From: Alteromonadaceae bacterium BrNp21-10
GTDB lineage: Bacteria > Pseudomonadota > Gammaproteobacteria > Enterobacterales > Alteromonadaceae
Assembly (NCBI GenBank): GCA_030418115.1
Contig: JAUHQD010000010.1
Location: 62,001-126,000 of the forward strand
Reading direction: 5' to 3'
DNA length: 64,000 nucleotides
Shown here: positions 27,804 to 36,941 of the stretch, in pieces
How the letters are laid out: each line of letters starts with the position of its first letter
Position numbering within the stretch: position 1 is the stretch's first letter
The notes under the pieces: generated by a model
What the model was told of the DNA's origin: nothing
Database searches by the model: none
What the model saw: only the letters and a program-made list of their open reading frames with translations
Program-made: the position numbers and the translations under genes

Positions 27804-28676
27804 TCATTTTTTCAGCGGCAAATAAATATCAGTGATGAGTTCATTTTCCGGGGTTTCAGGATAAAGATTTAACCGTTCTAAAAGTAAATCTTCGTCACGA
27901 ATTTGATAGCCTGAATTCGGCAACCATTGGCTAAATAGCGCATTAACTCGAGACTCCAGACCATCCCATGATCCGGTATGCCGATGTACTGCGTAGCAGC
28001 CGCCACTTATAGTCTGCGCTGTTACACCTAGTTCATTATTCACTAAAAGATCCGCATTGAACGATTGTTCGTTAGGTAATCCAACCGCAACACTAATAGC
28101 GCTCGAATCATCGTTAGATTGATGCAGCAAATTGAAGGTCCGACTTTTAGTAGGCGGTAATCGATGCTGTTTTCGCCATTGAATAAAGCGTTGTAGAGTC
28201 TGGTAAAAACTGCTCATAGGCCCGTCATGACCCAGCACTCCAACCCAAATAGGTTGTAGCTCGATAATACTCACCTCTAGTTCAGCAACCCTCTCAATAA
28301 CTTTAATCACCTCTGTTTCATCCCACGGCTTTCGCTGTGGATGTTGGCGAAATTGACTAGGGCTTTGCGCAAACTGAACTTTGAACGCACGACTAAAGGC
28401 TTCTGCGGAATCAAATCCGGCTTCTAGCGCGATATCGATAATTGAGTCCTGACGGAAAACTAATTGACTAGCTGCTCGGCGTAAGCGTTTGAGTTGCACC
28501 ATTTTATACATACTGATCCCCATCACCCCAGTAAACTGACGATGGAAATGATATTTAGATAATCCAGCGATTTCACTCAACTGCTCAATACTCAGTGGCT
28601 CATCTAGATGCTGGTCAATATGTGCCAGTACCTTTTGTATTTTCGCTGTTAGATCATTTTCTAAAGAAGAAGACAT
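27804..28676 (-). CDS. AraC-family regulator with GyrI-like effector domain
   Basis: A 290-residue regulator. Residues about 10-112 form a double helix-turn-helix of AraC type (LSIEQLSEIAGLSKYHFHRQF and IIDIALEAGFDSAEAFSRAFK, with QSPSQFR after it). Residues about 130-288 form a GyrI-like small-molecule-binding domain (GGCYAVHRHTGSWDGL). This N-HTH, C-GyrI arrangement is the SoxS/Rob-like 'AraC plus effector' design that commonly answers to amphipathic toxic compounds. The inducer and targets are unknown; the regulated gene may be its own. ATG at 28676. Confidence 0.9.
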   Translation of the reverse strand: MSSSLENDLTAKIQKVLAHIDQHLDEPLSIEQLSEIAGLSKYHFHRQFTGVMGISMYKMVQLKRLRRAASQLVFRQDSIIDIALEAGFDSAEAFSRAFKVQFAQSPSQFRQHPQRKPWDETEVIKVIERVAELEVSIIELQPIWVGVLGHDGPMSSFYQTLQRFIQWRKQHRLPPTKSRTFNLLHQSNDDSSAISVAVGLPNEQSFNADLLVNNELGVTAQTISGGCYAVHRHTGSWDGLESRVNALFSQWLPNSGYQIRDEDLLLERLNLYPETPENELITDIYLPLKK

Positions 28677-28793
28677 GATTACTCTCGTGCTAATAAACTT
28701 GAGCTAGTGTGCATGGCATTAGTCGGAGTGTCTTGATGGATATTGCGCTATATATAAAATGTATGAATGGCTGATAAATTAAATTTAGGATGT

Positions 28794-29258
28794 TTAAGGA
28801 TTAATCATCATTTTCAATTTTTTACCGGTAAAAACTAAGCCATTTTGTTGATAAAAAGCAAACGAGCGCAACCATTTATCATCAGCAGGTGCACTGACAT
28901 CAATACGTGACCATTGTTGCTGCTGTCCTAACAATTGAATATGCGCCAAGATTTTCTTGCCCACACCATGGTTACGAAATGCAGGCGAAACCCAAAATTC
29001 ATTAATGATGCCATAGGAGCCATGGGCAAAAAAAGCGAAGGCTTCGCTTAATGTAAAAAAGCCAAGCAACTCATTTTCTTGCCTTACCTTATAAAACCAA
29101 TGTTGAACCGATGACTGCTGCCATTGCAGTAGAATCTGTTGGATGGCATCACGATCTAACACCGACTCGCGTCCAAATAACTCAACATATAAACCCGCTA
29201 ATAGCGATTCAATCTCTGATGCATCATGGTTAGGGTTGAGTAACTGCAATTGCAACAT
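28794..29258 (-). CDS. GNAT-family N-acetyltransferase
   Basis: A 154-residue acetyltransferase. The acetyl-CoA-binding A motif is visible as FRNHGVGKKILAHI (about 105-118), preceded by the beta-strand EFWVSPA and followed by a C-terminal strand (FYQQNGLVFTGKKLKMMI). GNAT enzymes transfer acetyl groups to amines; this sequence gives no clue to the acceptor. It lies six bases after the stop of nothing on its strand except the M23 gene that follows it downstream, so the two are probably co-transcribed. Confidence 0.88.
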   Translation of the reverse strand: MLQLQLLNPNHDASEIESLLAGLYVELFGRESVLDRDAIQQILLQWQQSSVQHWFYKVRQENELLGFFTLSEAFAFFAHGSYGIINEFWVSPAFRNHGVGKKILAHIQLLGQQQQWSRIDVSAPADDKWLRSFAFYQQNGLVFTGKKLKMMINP

Positions 29259-29264
29259 TAGTTG

Positions 29265-30086
29265 TTACTCTGCTTGAGCTGGCAACAACAACGCCGGATC
29301 TAAACGTTCTTTAAACCAGTTAATTCGCCAATCTAAATGGGGGCCGGTAACACGACCTGTATTGCCAATTTCAGCAACTAACTCACCTTGCTTTACTTTT
29401 TGCCCTTGCTTGACGTGACTTTTACTCAGATGCAAAAAACTCGATGAAATACCATGGCCATGGTCGATAAGCATAGTGCCGCCAGAGTAATACATATCCG
29501 GCTCCCACAAGGTCACAATACCATCAGCAGGTGCCACAACTGGCGTACCTATAGCTCCTGCCACATCCACACCAAAATGGGGGCGTTTTGGCTGGCCGTT
29601 AAGCACCCGCTGGCTACCGTAAACACCACTAATGCGACCTTTAGCCGCCCAAATAAAAGGCATGGCGAAATCATTACGGTCATCATCAATTTTTCGTGCG
29701 GCGCCGACTTTACGATTATCTTCACGAATACGTGCAGTTACTGCGGGGTCTGGGGTTACCATTTTGGGTGGTAAACCTTCAATGCGCTGAACGTCGTATT
29801 CACGCTGAGTCAAAACTATATTTTGCTGCTGAATCGTTTGATTCGGTTCCTGCCATTTGAGTTGATGAAGTAATTCAGCATCTCGACCAAAACCAAAAAC
29901 AAAATTACCTTCTGGCGATACTTTTAAGGGTTTGTCATCCAAAAATACCTGCGTACCCGGTTGGGTTTTACCGACTATCATACTGCCTTGGGTCAATTGG
30001 CCTGTTAGTTCCACAGCGATTGCATAAACTGGGAACATCAGCAGCATGCATAAACAAATAACTTTTCGGGTTAAGTGGCTAAGCAT
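29265..30086 (-). CDS. M23-family (LytM) metallopeptidase, exported
   Basis: About 273 residues. A signal peptide opens it (KVICLCMLLMFPVYAIA), then a beta domain, then the LytM domain from about 165. The first motif HFGVD and the catalytic-side GHGISSSFLHLS are normal, but the last motif reads GPHLDWR where most M23 enzymes have GPHLHW or GPHLHF. It should act on peptidoglycan in the periplasm, or regulate an amidase. A TTG two codons upstream is in frame; the ATG at 30086 follows AAAGGAG by nine bases. It overlaps the end of the upstream pterin-synthase-like gene by eight bases. Confidence 0.85.
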   Translation of the reverse strand: MLSHLTRKVICLCMLLMFPVYAIAVELTGQLTQGSMIVGKTQPGTQVFLDDKPLKVSPEGNFVFGFGRDAELLHQLKWQEPNQTIQQQNIVLTQREYDVQRIEGLPPKMVTPDPAVTARIREDNRKVGAARKIDDDRNDFAMPFIWAAKGRISGVYGSQRVLNGQPKRPHFGVDVAGAIGTPVVAPADGIVTLWEPDMYYSGGTMLIDHGHGISSSFLHLSKSHVKQGQKVKQGELVAEIGNTGRVTGPHLDWRINWFKERLDPALLLPAQAE

Positions 30087-30966
30087 GGGCAATCGCTCCT
30101 TTACCCACCCCTTCGTACGCCATCACTCGATACTCATGCTCTGGTGCTAAACGACGTTGTTCATCGGCCATAAACTGCGCCAGACATTCTACCGTCGAAT
30201 CCGTTTCCACTAGATCACACTCAACTTTAGGAATGACTAATTCAAACTCACCTTGAGACGATTCGTAGGTGAAACAGTAATGGCTGCTATCCATCACAGC
30301 TATATCAACCATCGGCATACTTAGTTTTAGATCAGACAGATTCACCAAATCTTCCTTGGTGCCAATGTAAATATCTTGCCAACGCTCGGCCCAATATTGT
30401 TGCCAGTGTTCACTGGCTTCACCATCGACAAACACATCAACCCGTGAACGATGACCATGAGCAATACGTTGGCAATTGCCGTCATGTTTTTTTAAGCCAT
30501 GGGTGTAGTGATAATAAGGACTATGGATCACTTCACTACGCAGATTAAGCGTCATTCCACCAACATTTTCTGGTAGATGGGTAGCAATGATTTCTTTTAA
30601 ATATTGGCTGACCGAATCCATAGTGACAGTTTCAGCATAAACAAAGGCATAAGCTTCGGCAGGACAATTTAAATGGATACTGCGCTGATTATCACGTAAA
30701 AAATCAACCTGTACTTTGTCCTGATTGGCATCTCGTTGAATCCGTGTTGCACTATTATCTGCAGGGATCAGAAGTTTGTGATCCACATATTCATCGATAA
30801 GTGCCTTCAGGCGTTTTTTAACCTTTGAAAAATCCAGCACCATGCTTTCTTCATTCAGTTCACCGTCTAGAATTACATCGACAATCCAACTCTCTCCTAC
30901 CATACCGCGCTCTGGGCATAAGTAGGAAAAGTCCATGACGGTGAGATCATTTACAAATAATTGCAT
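30079..30966 (-). CDS. Tandem 6-carboxytetrahydropterin synthase-fold protein
   Basis: A 295-residue protein built of two PTPS/QueD-like halves. The first (about 1-115) keeps the fold signature (FSYLCPERGMVGESWIVDV, VLDFSKVKK) but lacks the zinc-binding HGH. The second (about 120-292) has the histidine-rich YYHYTHGLKKH, a cysteine in DGNCQRI and the HGH of IAHGHRSRVDV, so it probably holds the working metal site. QueD relatives act on dihydroneopterin triphosphate in queuosine synthesis; this two-domain type has no confirmed reaction that I know. It overlaps the M23 gene and is probably in one operon with it and the GNAT gene. Confidence 0.8.
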   Translation of the reverse strand: MQLFVNDLTVMDFSYLCPERGMVGESWIVDVILDGELNEESMVLDFSKVKKRLKALIDEYVDHKLLIPADNSATRIQRDANQDKVQVDFLRDNQRSIHLNCPAEAYAFVYAETVTMDSVSQYLKEIIATHLPENVGGMTLNLRSEVIHSPYYHYTHGLKKHDGNCQRIAHGHRSRVDVFVDGEASEHWQQYWAERWQDIYIGTKEDLVNLSDLKLSMPMVDIAVMDSSHYCFTYESSQGEFELVIPKVECDLVETDSTVECLAQFMADEQRRLAPEHEYRVMAYEGVGKGAIAHA

Positions 30967-31083
30967 GGGGTTGTACTGTCCTTTTATTCCTTAAGACCAT
31001 CTCATGTTTCGATATGGTCATTAAAACTGCTGAGTATTTTAGTGTATTTTTAAATTTATATAACGCCGAAATTGCAATGATGC

Positions 31084-32085
31084 TTAACTTGATTTCAACA
31101 ACTGATCTTTTAGATTCGGCGGCACACCTTTAATTAATAAGGTATCACTGTGTGGATCATACTGCACTCGCTCGCCGAGTAATTTACGTTCGAAACTCAA
31201 GGTTAAGCCGCCGCCAGCACCGCTAAACTTGTTCATGCTTTTAATGACGGTGGGGTCAGCTTGAAAGTGATTCTCTAAAGGCGTTTCGGTATTGCGAGCA
31301 AAATCCATAAAGTTGCTATCACCCTTAGGCAATTGCTCGGCAAGCTCCGCTAATTGAATGTCTTCACCATGTTCAATTTTTTCTTTGTAGTAATTCACCA
31401 TTTGTTGACGACCGGCTTGCTTTTCATGGTTGTCTAACTGTTCGGCTTGAAAATATTCATCTACCACAGTAACCAATTGTTTATTTTGCTGTTTAATGTC
31501 CACCAACTCTTCGCAGCCTACAAACGCCATAAAGAAATCCGACACCTTGCGGCCCATACGCCCTTTGATAAAACTTACATAACGGTTGTTATCGGGATTA
31601 ATTCGTCTCTCGGTTAAATCGATACGCACGGCTAATTGCATACGAGCTATATCTAGATGATCGCGATAATTCAATTCTAAACTGTGGTCAATTTCCACAT
31701 GACGTTTAGTATTCAGCAATCCAATAAACAAATAATCAGTAGCTAGGAATTCATAGCGACTAAAAACAATAAAGCCGGTTTCTATGGTGGCAAATTCCAG
31801 CAGGGTTTTCTTTAATAATTCGGTGGTTTGTAAACTGAACTGGTAAAAGCTTTGTTCTTCGTCTGCAAGGTCATTAAGCATGCTGGAAAAGTTGTCTTCA
31901 TTGGGATCATCTAAGCCCCCAACGCCCTTACCCGGTTTACCCGCATACGCTTGATTTAATTGCTCAACTAAATTCTCAATTTGCGGTGAAACCTCAAAAC
32001 ACTTACTTCGAGGAATAATACTAAGCTCTTGGGCTTCATTAATGGCAAGCTGATGGACAACAAATTGATGAATAATCGCACTCAT
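31084..32085 (-). CDS. yejK: Nucleoid-associated protein YejK
   Basis: A 333-residue protein of the YejK/NdpA family, which associates with the nucleoid. Typical segments are FVVHQLAINEAQEL near the start and FSRYEFLATDYLFIGLLNT in the middle, with SGAGGGLTLSFERKLLGERV near the C-terminus. Length fits E. coli YejK (335). It is divergent from yejL and yejM, the arrangement found in E. coli too. Molecular role is still uncertain in the family. Confidence 0.93.
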   Translation of the reverse strand: MSAIIHQFVVHQLAINEAQELSIIPRSKCFEVSPQIENLVEQLNQAYAGKPGKGVGGLDDPNEDNFSSMLNDLADEEQSFYQFSLQTTELLKKTLLEFATIETGFIVFSRYEFLATDYLFIGLLNTKRHVEIDHSLELNYRDHLDIARMQLAVRIDLTERRINPDNNRYVSFIKGRMGRKVSDFFMAFVGCEELVDIKQQNKQLVTVVDEYFQAEQLDNHEKQAGRQQMVNYYKEKIEHGEDIQLAELAEQLPKGDSNFMDFARNTETPLENHFQADPTVIKSMNKFSGAGGGLTLSFERKLLGERVQYDPHSDTLLIKGVPPNLKDQLLKSS

Positions 32086-32198
32086 AGGGCTAATTTACCT
32101 CTGCTTTTAATTTAAATACACGGTGCAAGATGGAGCTGTTGTAATTTAGTTGGTACTATACCGGCGCTTCTTCATATTCTGCTTAGAGAAATCCAACC

Positions 32199-32432
32199 AT
32201 GCCGCAACAATCAAAATATTCATCGGAACAATTTGATTCCCTAACATCCGACATTATTGCGGTACTAGAAAAACATCAAGCCAATAGAGATTTGTCATTA
32301 ATGACACTTGGCAATATGATTACCTCAATATTCAACCATCAGGTTGAACCGTCTCGCCGCCAACAAATGGCCGAGCAGTTTACCCAAATTTTGCTAAAAA
32401 GTGTCAAAAGCAATGACGAAAACACTAAATAA
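32199..32432 (+). CDS. yejL: YejL family protein (DUF1414)
   Basis: A 77-residue protein with the YejL pattern (MPQQSKYSSEQFDSLTSDII; AVLEKHQANRDLSLMTLGNM; VEPSRRQQMAEQFTQIL). Length agrees with the E. coli protein (75). Function is unknown. It precedes yejM by 21 bases on the same strand, and yejK is divergent, so the family call is well supported by context. Confidence 0.92.
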   Translation: MPQQSKYSSEQFDSLTSDIIAVLEKHQANRDLSLMTLGNMITSIFNHQVEPSRRQQMAEQFTQILLKSVKSNDENTK

Positions 32433-32453
32433 AATAAGAAAATAAAAACAATT

Positions 32454-33980
32454 ATGATATTGAACGAAACACCAAGGCGACAAAGGGTAACAAAATTAGT
32501 GAGCTGGGGTCATTGGTTCACTTTTTTCAACATCATTATTGCCATTGTTATTGCCTCTATTTACGTATTTAATTCCAGATTGCCGGAAACCGGCCTCGGC
32601 GCTTTTTATCTATTGGTAAACTGGATAGGTCACGTTAGTTACCTGACTTTTATCGGCTTTATTATTTTAGTGTTGCCATTGTGCTACTTGGTGCCCAATG
32701 TAAAAGTGGCTAAAGGTGCGGCATCAGCAATAGCGGCTGTAGGTATTGCATTCTTAGCCTTTGATGCATTGCTGTATAACAAATACGGCTTGCACATTAA
32801 TTTCGGTACGGCTGAATTACTACGTTATGAATCCCATAACCTAATAGGTCATTTTGGTTGGCAGCAATGGGGCTTTTTAGCATTGCTATTCGTTGTCTGG
32901 TTAATGTTTCAGCTAGTAATGGCTAACGCCTTGTGGAAGCGCATTGAGCGTTTCAAACTAAAAAAGTTTGGCCAGCCCGTCGCCATCTTTTTCACAGTTT
33001 GTTTTATTGCAAGCCACGCTACCCACATCTGGGCGGACGCCAATTTATATCAACCCATTATTAAACAAGATGATATGTTTCCATTGTCCTACCCTGCGAC
33101 AGCCAAAACTCTCATGTCTAAATACGGTTTACTGGATATCGATAACTATATGCAGCGTAAAGAGCTGCAATTAGATCGCCGCATTGCCAAAGCAAAATAT
33201 CCGGCATCTGCATTGTATTGCAGTATTAATAATGCATTGAGCATACAAGTCGCGATAGTAACAGGTGAAAACTCCTCAAAGGTCATTCAGCAATTAGCAC
33301 AGCAGTATGAGCTTGCGCCCCTGAAAAACCATTATGACTTATCATCCAATGCCGAGAACGGTTTTTTTAGCTTACTATTTGGCTTGCCTGAACTCTATAA
33401 AAACGCCCTTGAGGGTCAAGCTCCAGTGCTAATGGATTTACCGCAAAAGCTCGGTTTAACCACACAAATTTATGCACCTGAAACCGGCTATAGCAATATT
33501 GATTGGCCGCATTTACTGGAACAATCAACAACCACTCCCGCACTGACTATTGCGGTTGTTAGCCCTGTACAAGCCAAACAGTTATTACAACGTCAAGGCA
33601 TACCACAGAGCCAGCTAATATTGACTGAATTTTCAGCCAATAAGCTAACCACCACCTATAGCAATATCAAAAATATCGATAGTTCAGTGATCAGTAGCCA
33701 TCAAGATATAGCCCCTACTCTATTAAATTTATTAGGCTGTAACACCACAACCAACAGTTACAGTACCGGGCAAAATTTACTCAAACCCTCACGAAATTGG
33801 TTGGTAAGTACTCTAGGTGATAAAGTGTTACTGTTAAATCAGCAACATCGCATTGAAATTGATGGCAGCGGTAATTATAAGATTTTTGACCGTGTCAATA
33901 ATGAGCAATTATCAGAAGAGTTAGATACCAGCTTGCTTAGTCAGGCCATGAAACATTTAAGCCGCTTTGTGCAGGAATAA
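32454..33980 (+). CDS. yejM: YejM/PbgA inner-membrane protein, short form
   Basis: A 508-residue protein, against 586 in E. coli. Residues about 17-185 are the five-helix DUF3413 membrane domain (GHWFTFFNIIIAIV; WIGHVSYLTFIGFIILVLPL; KYGLHINFGTAELLRYES). The periplasmic sulfatase-like domain follows but is shorter by about 75 residues: the segment between the APETGYSNID region and the C-terminal SSHQDIAPTLLNLL is compressed. E. coli YejM senses lipopolysaccharide and restrains LapB-FtsH degradation of LpxC; that role needs the membrane and linker regions rather than catalysis. lapB is present in this window too. Start ATG 32454. Confidence 0.88.
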   Translation: MILNETPRRQRVTKLVSWGHWFTFFNIIIAIVIASIYVFNSRLPETGLGAFYLLVNWIGHVSYLTFIGFIILVLPLCYLVPNVKVAKGAASAIAAVGIAFLAFDALLYNKYGLHINFGTAELLRYESHNLIGHFGWQQWGFLALLFVVWLMFQLVMANALWKRIERFKLKKFGQPVAIFFTVCFIASHATHIWADANLYQPIIKQDDMFPLSYPATAKTLMSKYGLLDIDNYMQRKELQLDRRIAKAKYPASALYCSINNALSIQVAIVTGENSSKVIQQLAQQYELAPLKNHYDLSSNAENGFFSLLFGLPELYKNALEGQAPVLMDLPQKLGLTTQIYAPETGYSNIDWPHLLEQSTTTPALTIAVVSPVQAKQLLQRQGIPQSQLILTEFSANKLTTTYSNIKNIDSSVISSHQDIAPTLLNLLGCNTTTNSYSTGQNLLKPSRNWLVSTLGDKVLLLNQQHRIEIDGSGNYKIFDRVNNEQLSEELDTSLLSQAMKHLSRFVQE

Positions 33981-34012
33981 ATTGCAGTCGTTACGAAGCG
34001 TCATAACATAAG

Positions 34013-34041
34013 AAAAAGGCCAATCGATATTGGCCTTTTTT
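34013..34041. terminator. Bidirectional terminator between yejM and trhO
   Basis: AAAAAGGCCAAT (34013-34024), loop CGAT, ATTGGCCTTTTT (34029-34040). Perfect 12-pair stem with A and T runs on both sides; it serves both convergent genes. Confidence 0.9.
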
Positions 34042-34089
34042 GTATCCGCTATAAAATAGGATTAAATAGTTAAGCTCGATTGAAGTGGC

Positions 34090-35085
34090 TTAAACGTTGG
34101 TCTTGCCCATTGCCGTTCGCTGGGCCCTGCGCGCCGCTGCTTTTTGCTGGCGACGTAATTTAGTGGCTTTACGCGCTTCACTGCCAACATGCTCTTCATT
34201 TCTTTCTTTGGCAAGATTCACTTGCTTTTCACGCTCGCGAAAACGGGTAATTTGCTCAGCGCTATGCTTACCAAAACATTTTGGACAGCTGACACCACTC
34301 TCGTATTGAGCTGATTGTTTGTCCTCATCGGTAATGGGTAAGCGGCAGGCGTAACATTGGTCGTAATGGCTTTTTTCTAAGTCATGGTTCACTGCCACCC
34401 GATTGTCGAAGACAAAGCAGTCACCTTCCCATAGCGTGTCTTCTTTTGGCACATCTTCTAAATACTGTAATATGCCACCTTCAAGGTGATACACCTCATC
34501 AAATCCCTGTTCTTTCATATAGGCAGTGGATTTTTCACAGCGAATGCCACCAGTGCAAAACATCGCCACTTTTTTATGTTTCGCAGGGTCAAGATTGTCT
34601 TTTACATATTGGGGGAATTCGGTGAAGGACGCCGTATTGGGATTAACCGCATGCTTAAAGGTACCGATTTCGATTTCATAATCATTACGAGTATCAATCA
34701 CCATCACTTCAGGATCGGAGATCAACGCATTCCAATCCTTTGGCTTAACATAAGAGCCAACGGTCCTGCGGGGATCAATACCTTCAACACCCAAAGTAAC
34801 AATTTCTTTTTTGAGTTTGACCTTAGTACGATGAAATGGCTGGGTGTCGTCAAAAGATTCTTTGGTGGAAATGGGGTTTAGACGCTCATCGGCATTCAAC
34901 CAAGCGAGTAAGGTATCCATATTTTGGCGACTGCCTGAAACAGTGCCATTGATACCTTCTAAAGCAAGCAGCAAAGTACCCTTGATGTCATTAGCTTCCA
35001 TCACCTCTAATAGGGGCTGACGGATTTCTTCGAAGTTTTCTAGGGTGACAAATTTATACAAAGCACAGACAACAACCTGTGACAT
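34090..35085 (-). CDS. trhO: tRNA uridine-34 hydroxylase TrhO (YceA)
   Basis: A 331-residue rhodanese-domain enzyme that hydroxylates U34 of certain tRNAs, giving ho5U. An N-terminal ferredoxin-like domain ([15 protein letters not shown]) precedes the rhodanese domain, whose loop cysteine C177 lies in [12 protein letters not shown]. The C-terminal part has two cysteine pairs ([16 protein letters not shown]) suggesting a metal site, then a basic tail. Length and motifs match the YceA family. Single gene, ATG at 35085, between convergent yejM and tatD. Confidence 0.93.
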   Translation of the reverse strand: MSQVVVCALYKFVTLENFEEIRQPLLEVMEANDIKGTLLLALEGINGTVSGSRQNMDTLLAWLNADERLNPISTKESFDDTQPFHRTKVKLKKEIVTLGVEGIDPRRTVGSYVKPKDWNALISDPEVMVIDTRNDYEIEIGTFKHAVNPNTASFTEFPQYVKDNLDPAKHKKVAMFCTGGIRCEKSTAYMKEQGFDEVYHLEGGILQYLEDVPKEDTLWEGDCFVFDNRVAVNHDLEKSHYDQCYACRLPITDEDKQSAQYESGVSCPKCFGKHSAEQITRFREREKQVNLAKERNEEHVGSEARKATKLRRQQKAAARRAQRTAMGKTNV

Positions 35086-35230
35086 AAAGACCTCCAGCGG
35101 GCCGGAACGCTATTCCGGAGCCATAAGTTAATAACGAGTTGTGAGTTGATATTAGCCACTGCCAATATCAATGGGCGCGCATTTTAACCAAATAGGCGCC
35201 ACAAAACCATTAATTAAATAACGCTAATTT

Positions 35231-36007
35231 TTAGGACTGGCGTGGAATTAAATTAAACAATTTATAGAAATTGTCGGTGGTGGTCTTGGCCAGCTCTTCA
35301 ACGCTAATGCCTTTGAGTTTAGCAATAAACTCCCCCACTTCTTTTACATAAGCCGGTTGATTCTGTTTACCACGGTAAGGTACGGGTGCCAACCAAGGTG
35401 AATCGGTTTCGATTAATAATCTGTCTAAAGGAATTTGTTTAACCACGTCTTGTAATTCTTTGGCGCTGGCAAAGGTAACGATGCCAGAAATAGAAATATA
35501 AAATCCCAATTCCATCGCCGCTTTGGCCATTTCCCAGTTCTCGGTAAAGCAATGCAATACACCGCGGGTGGTCGGTGCCAAATGTTGCCTTAGCAAGTCA
35601 ATGGTATCTTCTCGAGCATCACGGGTATGAATGATCAGCGGCTTATTCAGCGCATTCGCCACCTTGATATGATCAATAAAGGACGTGGTTTGCACCTCTC
35701 GAGTGTCGGCGCTGTAATAATAATCTAAGCCGGTTTCACCTATGGCGACCACCTTTTCAGAATTAGCCGCATCGAACAGCGTTTGATAATCGCAGGCGTC
35801 TTCTTGATGTAACGGATGCACACCACAGGACGCCGACACATTTTCAAAAGGACGAATAGTCTCCAGCATTTGTGGGAACTCTGAGACAGAAACTGACACA
35901 CACAGAAAATGTTCCACGCCTTTATCCATGGCAAAAGCCACAGTTTGCGCCAATTCATCGGGGGTTTTCTTTAATCGGTCTAAATGACAATGGGAATCGA
36001 CAAACAC
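35231..36007 (-). CDS. ycfH: TatD-family metal-dependent hydrolase (YcfH)
   Basis: A 258-residue TIM-barrel hydrolase. Metal ligands appear as DSHCHLD (4-10), the glutamate in IGETGLDYYY, HTRDAR, HCFTE and the aspartate of LIETDSPWLAP. These are complete for a TatD-type metal-dependent deoxyribonuclease or hydrolase. It follows holB by three bases in the tmk-holB-ycfH order known from E. coli, so co-transcription is likely. Exact substrate is not fixed for this paralogue. Confidence 0.92.
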   Translation of the reverse strand: MFVDSHCHLDRLKKTPDELAQTVAFAMDKGVEHFLCVSVSVSEFPQMLETIRPFENVSASCGVHPLHQEDACDYQTLFDAANSEKVVAIGETGLDYYYSADTREVQTTSFIDHIKVANALNKPLIIHTRDAREDTIDLLRQHLAPTTRGVLHCFTENWEMAKAAMELGFYISISGIVTFASAKELQDVVKQIPLDRLLIETDSPWLAPVPYRGKQNQPAYVKEVGEFIAKLKGISVEELAKTTTDNFYKLFNLIPRQS

Positions 36008-36010
36008 AAC

Positions 36011-36931
36011 TTAACCTTCTTTTACGCTTTGCGCAGTGACATTGAGTGCAGGTAGCAAACTAAGTAAATTAGCCAGTATTAATACGCTATTTACCCCAGT
36101 GTTTTGCAACTGTTTACTGGCCGCTAATAATTTTTCATGCAGTGGCCAAGCATGCTGCTGCCACGTTTGTGGCTGGCAACGCATATTATGGCTTAACCAA
36201 TATTGCAGCCAATGCACCACTTGTAATGCTTGCTTTTGCCAAGCGTCCGCCAAACTCACAGCGCTTATTTGTAGCTGCTGTAGCGCCTGTATTTGCTGGG
36301 TAAACTCCAAATAGTTCAAGCCCTCTTCCTGCTCTAACAAGGCTAACGCCGCTAAGGGCGCTAAACTACACAGGGCTAACACTTCCTCTACGGCGGCAAA
36401 TTCGCCCTGTTGTTGCAACCACGCTACGCCATCTTTGAGTGCAGGCGGTTGCAGAGTAATCTTTTCACAACGACTTAAAATGGTCGGTAACAATCGTTGG
36501 GGTTGGTGACTGACTAAAATAATGTAGGTATGGTCAGTGGGCTCTTCTAATGTTTTCAGTAAGGCATTAGAGCTGGCTTGATTTAAGGTCTCTGCCTCAT
36601 AAATGATCAATACCTTATTACCGGACATTTGCGCCGTTTGTGTTAACTGTTGAATAGCCTGACGAATTTGATCTACGCCAATTTGTGACTTTTCACGACG
36701 CACTTCTAACATATCAGGGTGACTTTGCGCCGCTAACAGGCGACACCCCTGACATTCACCACAAGATTGGCCGTTTTCGGGCTTCTGACACAATAAAAAA
36801 TCTGCCAATGCTTTAGCAAAATGAGCTTTACCTAAGCCTTCAACACCTTGCAGTAAAATGCCATGATGTAATTGCTGGCGCTGAATTCGTTGGCTTAATT
36901 GTTGGAATACCTTATTTAACCAAGGATACAT
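36011..36931 (-). CDS. holB: DNA polymerase III delta-prime subunit
   Basis: A 306-residue clamp-loader subunit. The AAA+ module begins with HGILLQGVEGLGKAHFAKAL, whose P-loop is altered as usual in delta-prime, followed by four zinc-binding cysteines (CQKP, CGECQGC) and the sensor region LEEPTDHTYIILVSHQPQRL with the SRC motif in TILSRCEKI. The C-terminal collar domain is helical and Gln/Leu-rich. It is part of the clamp loader that opens the sliding clamp. It lies 11 bases... after tmk on the same strand, matching E. coli order. Confidence 0.93.
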   Translation of the reverse strand: MYPWLNKVFQQLSQRIQRQQLHHGILLQGVEGLGKAHFAKALADFLLCQKPENGQSCGECQGCRLLAAQSHPDMLEVRREKSQIGVDQIRQAIQQLTQTAQMSGNKVLIIYEAETLNQASSNALLKTLEEPTDHTYIILVSHQPQRLLPTILSRCEKITLQPPALKDGVAWLQQQGEFAAVEEVLALCSLAPLAALALLEQEEGLNYLEFTQQIQALQQLQISAVSLADAWQKQALQVVHWLQYWLSHNMRCQPQTWQQHAWPLHEKLLAASKQLQNTGVNSVLILANLLSLLPALNVTAQSVKEG

Positions 36932-36941
36932 GACATCAACC

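Noticed and set aside
34486-34881. Plus-strand frame of 131 codons
   Set aside because: It is antisense to trhO, which is complete and well supported.
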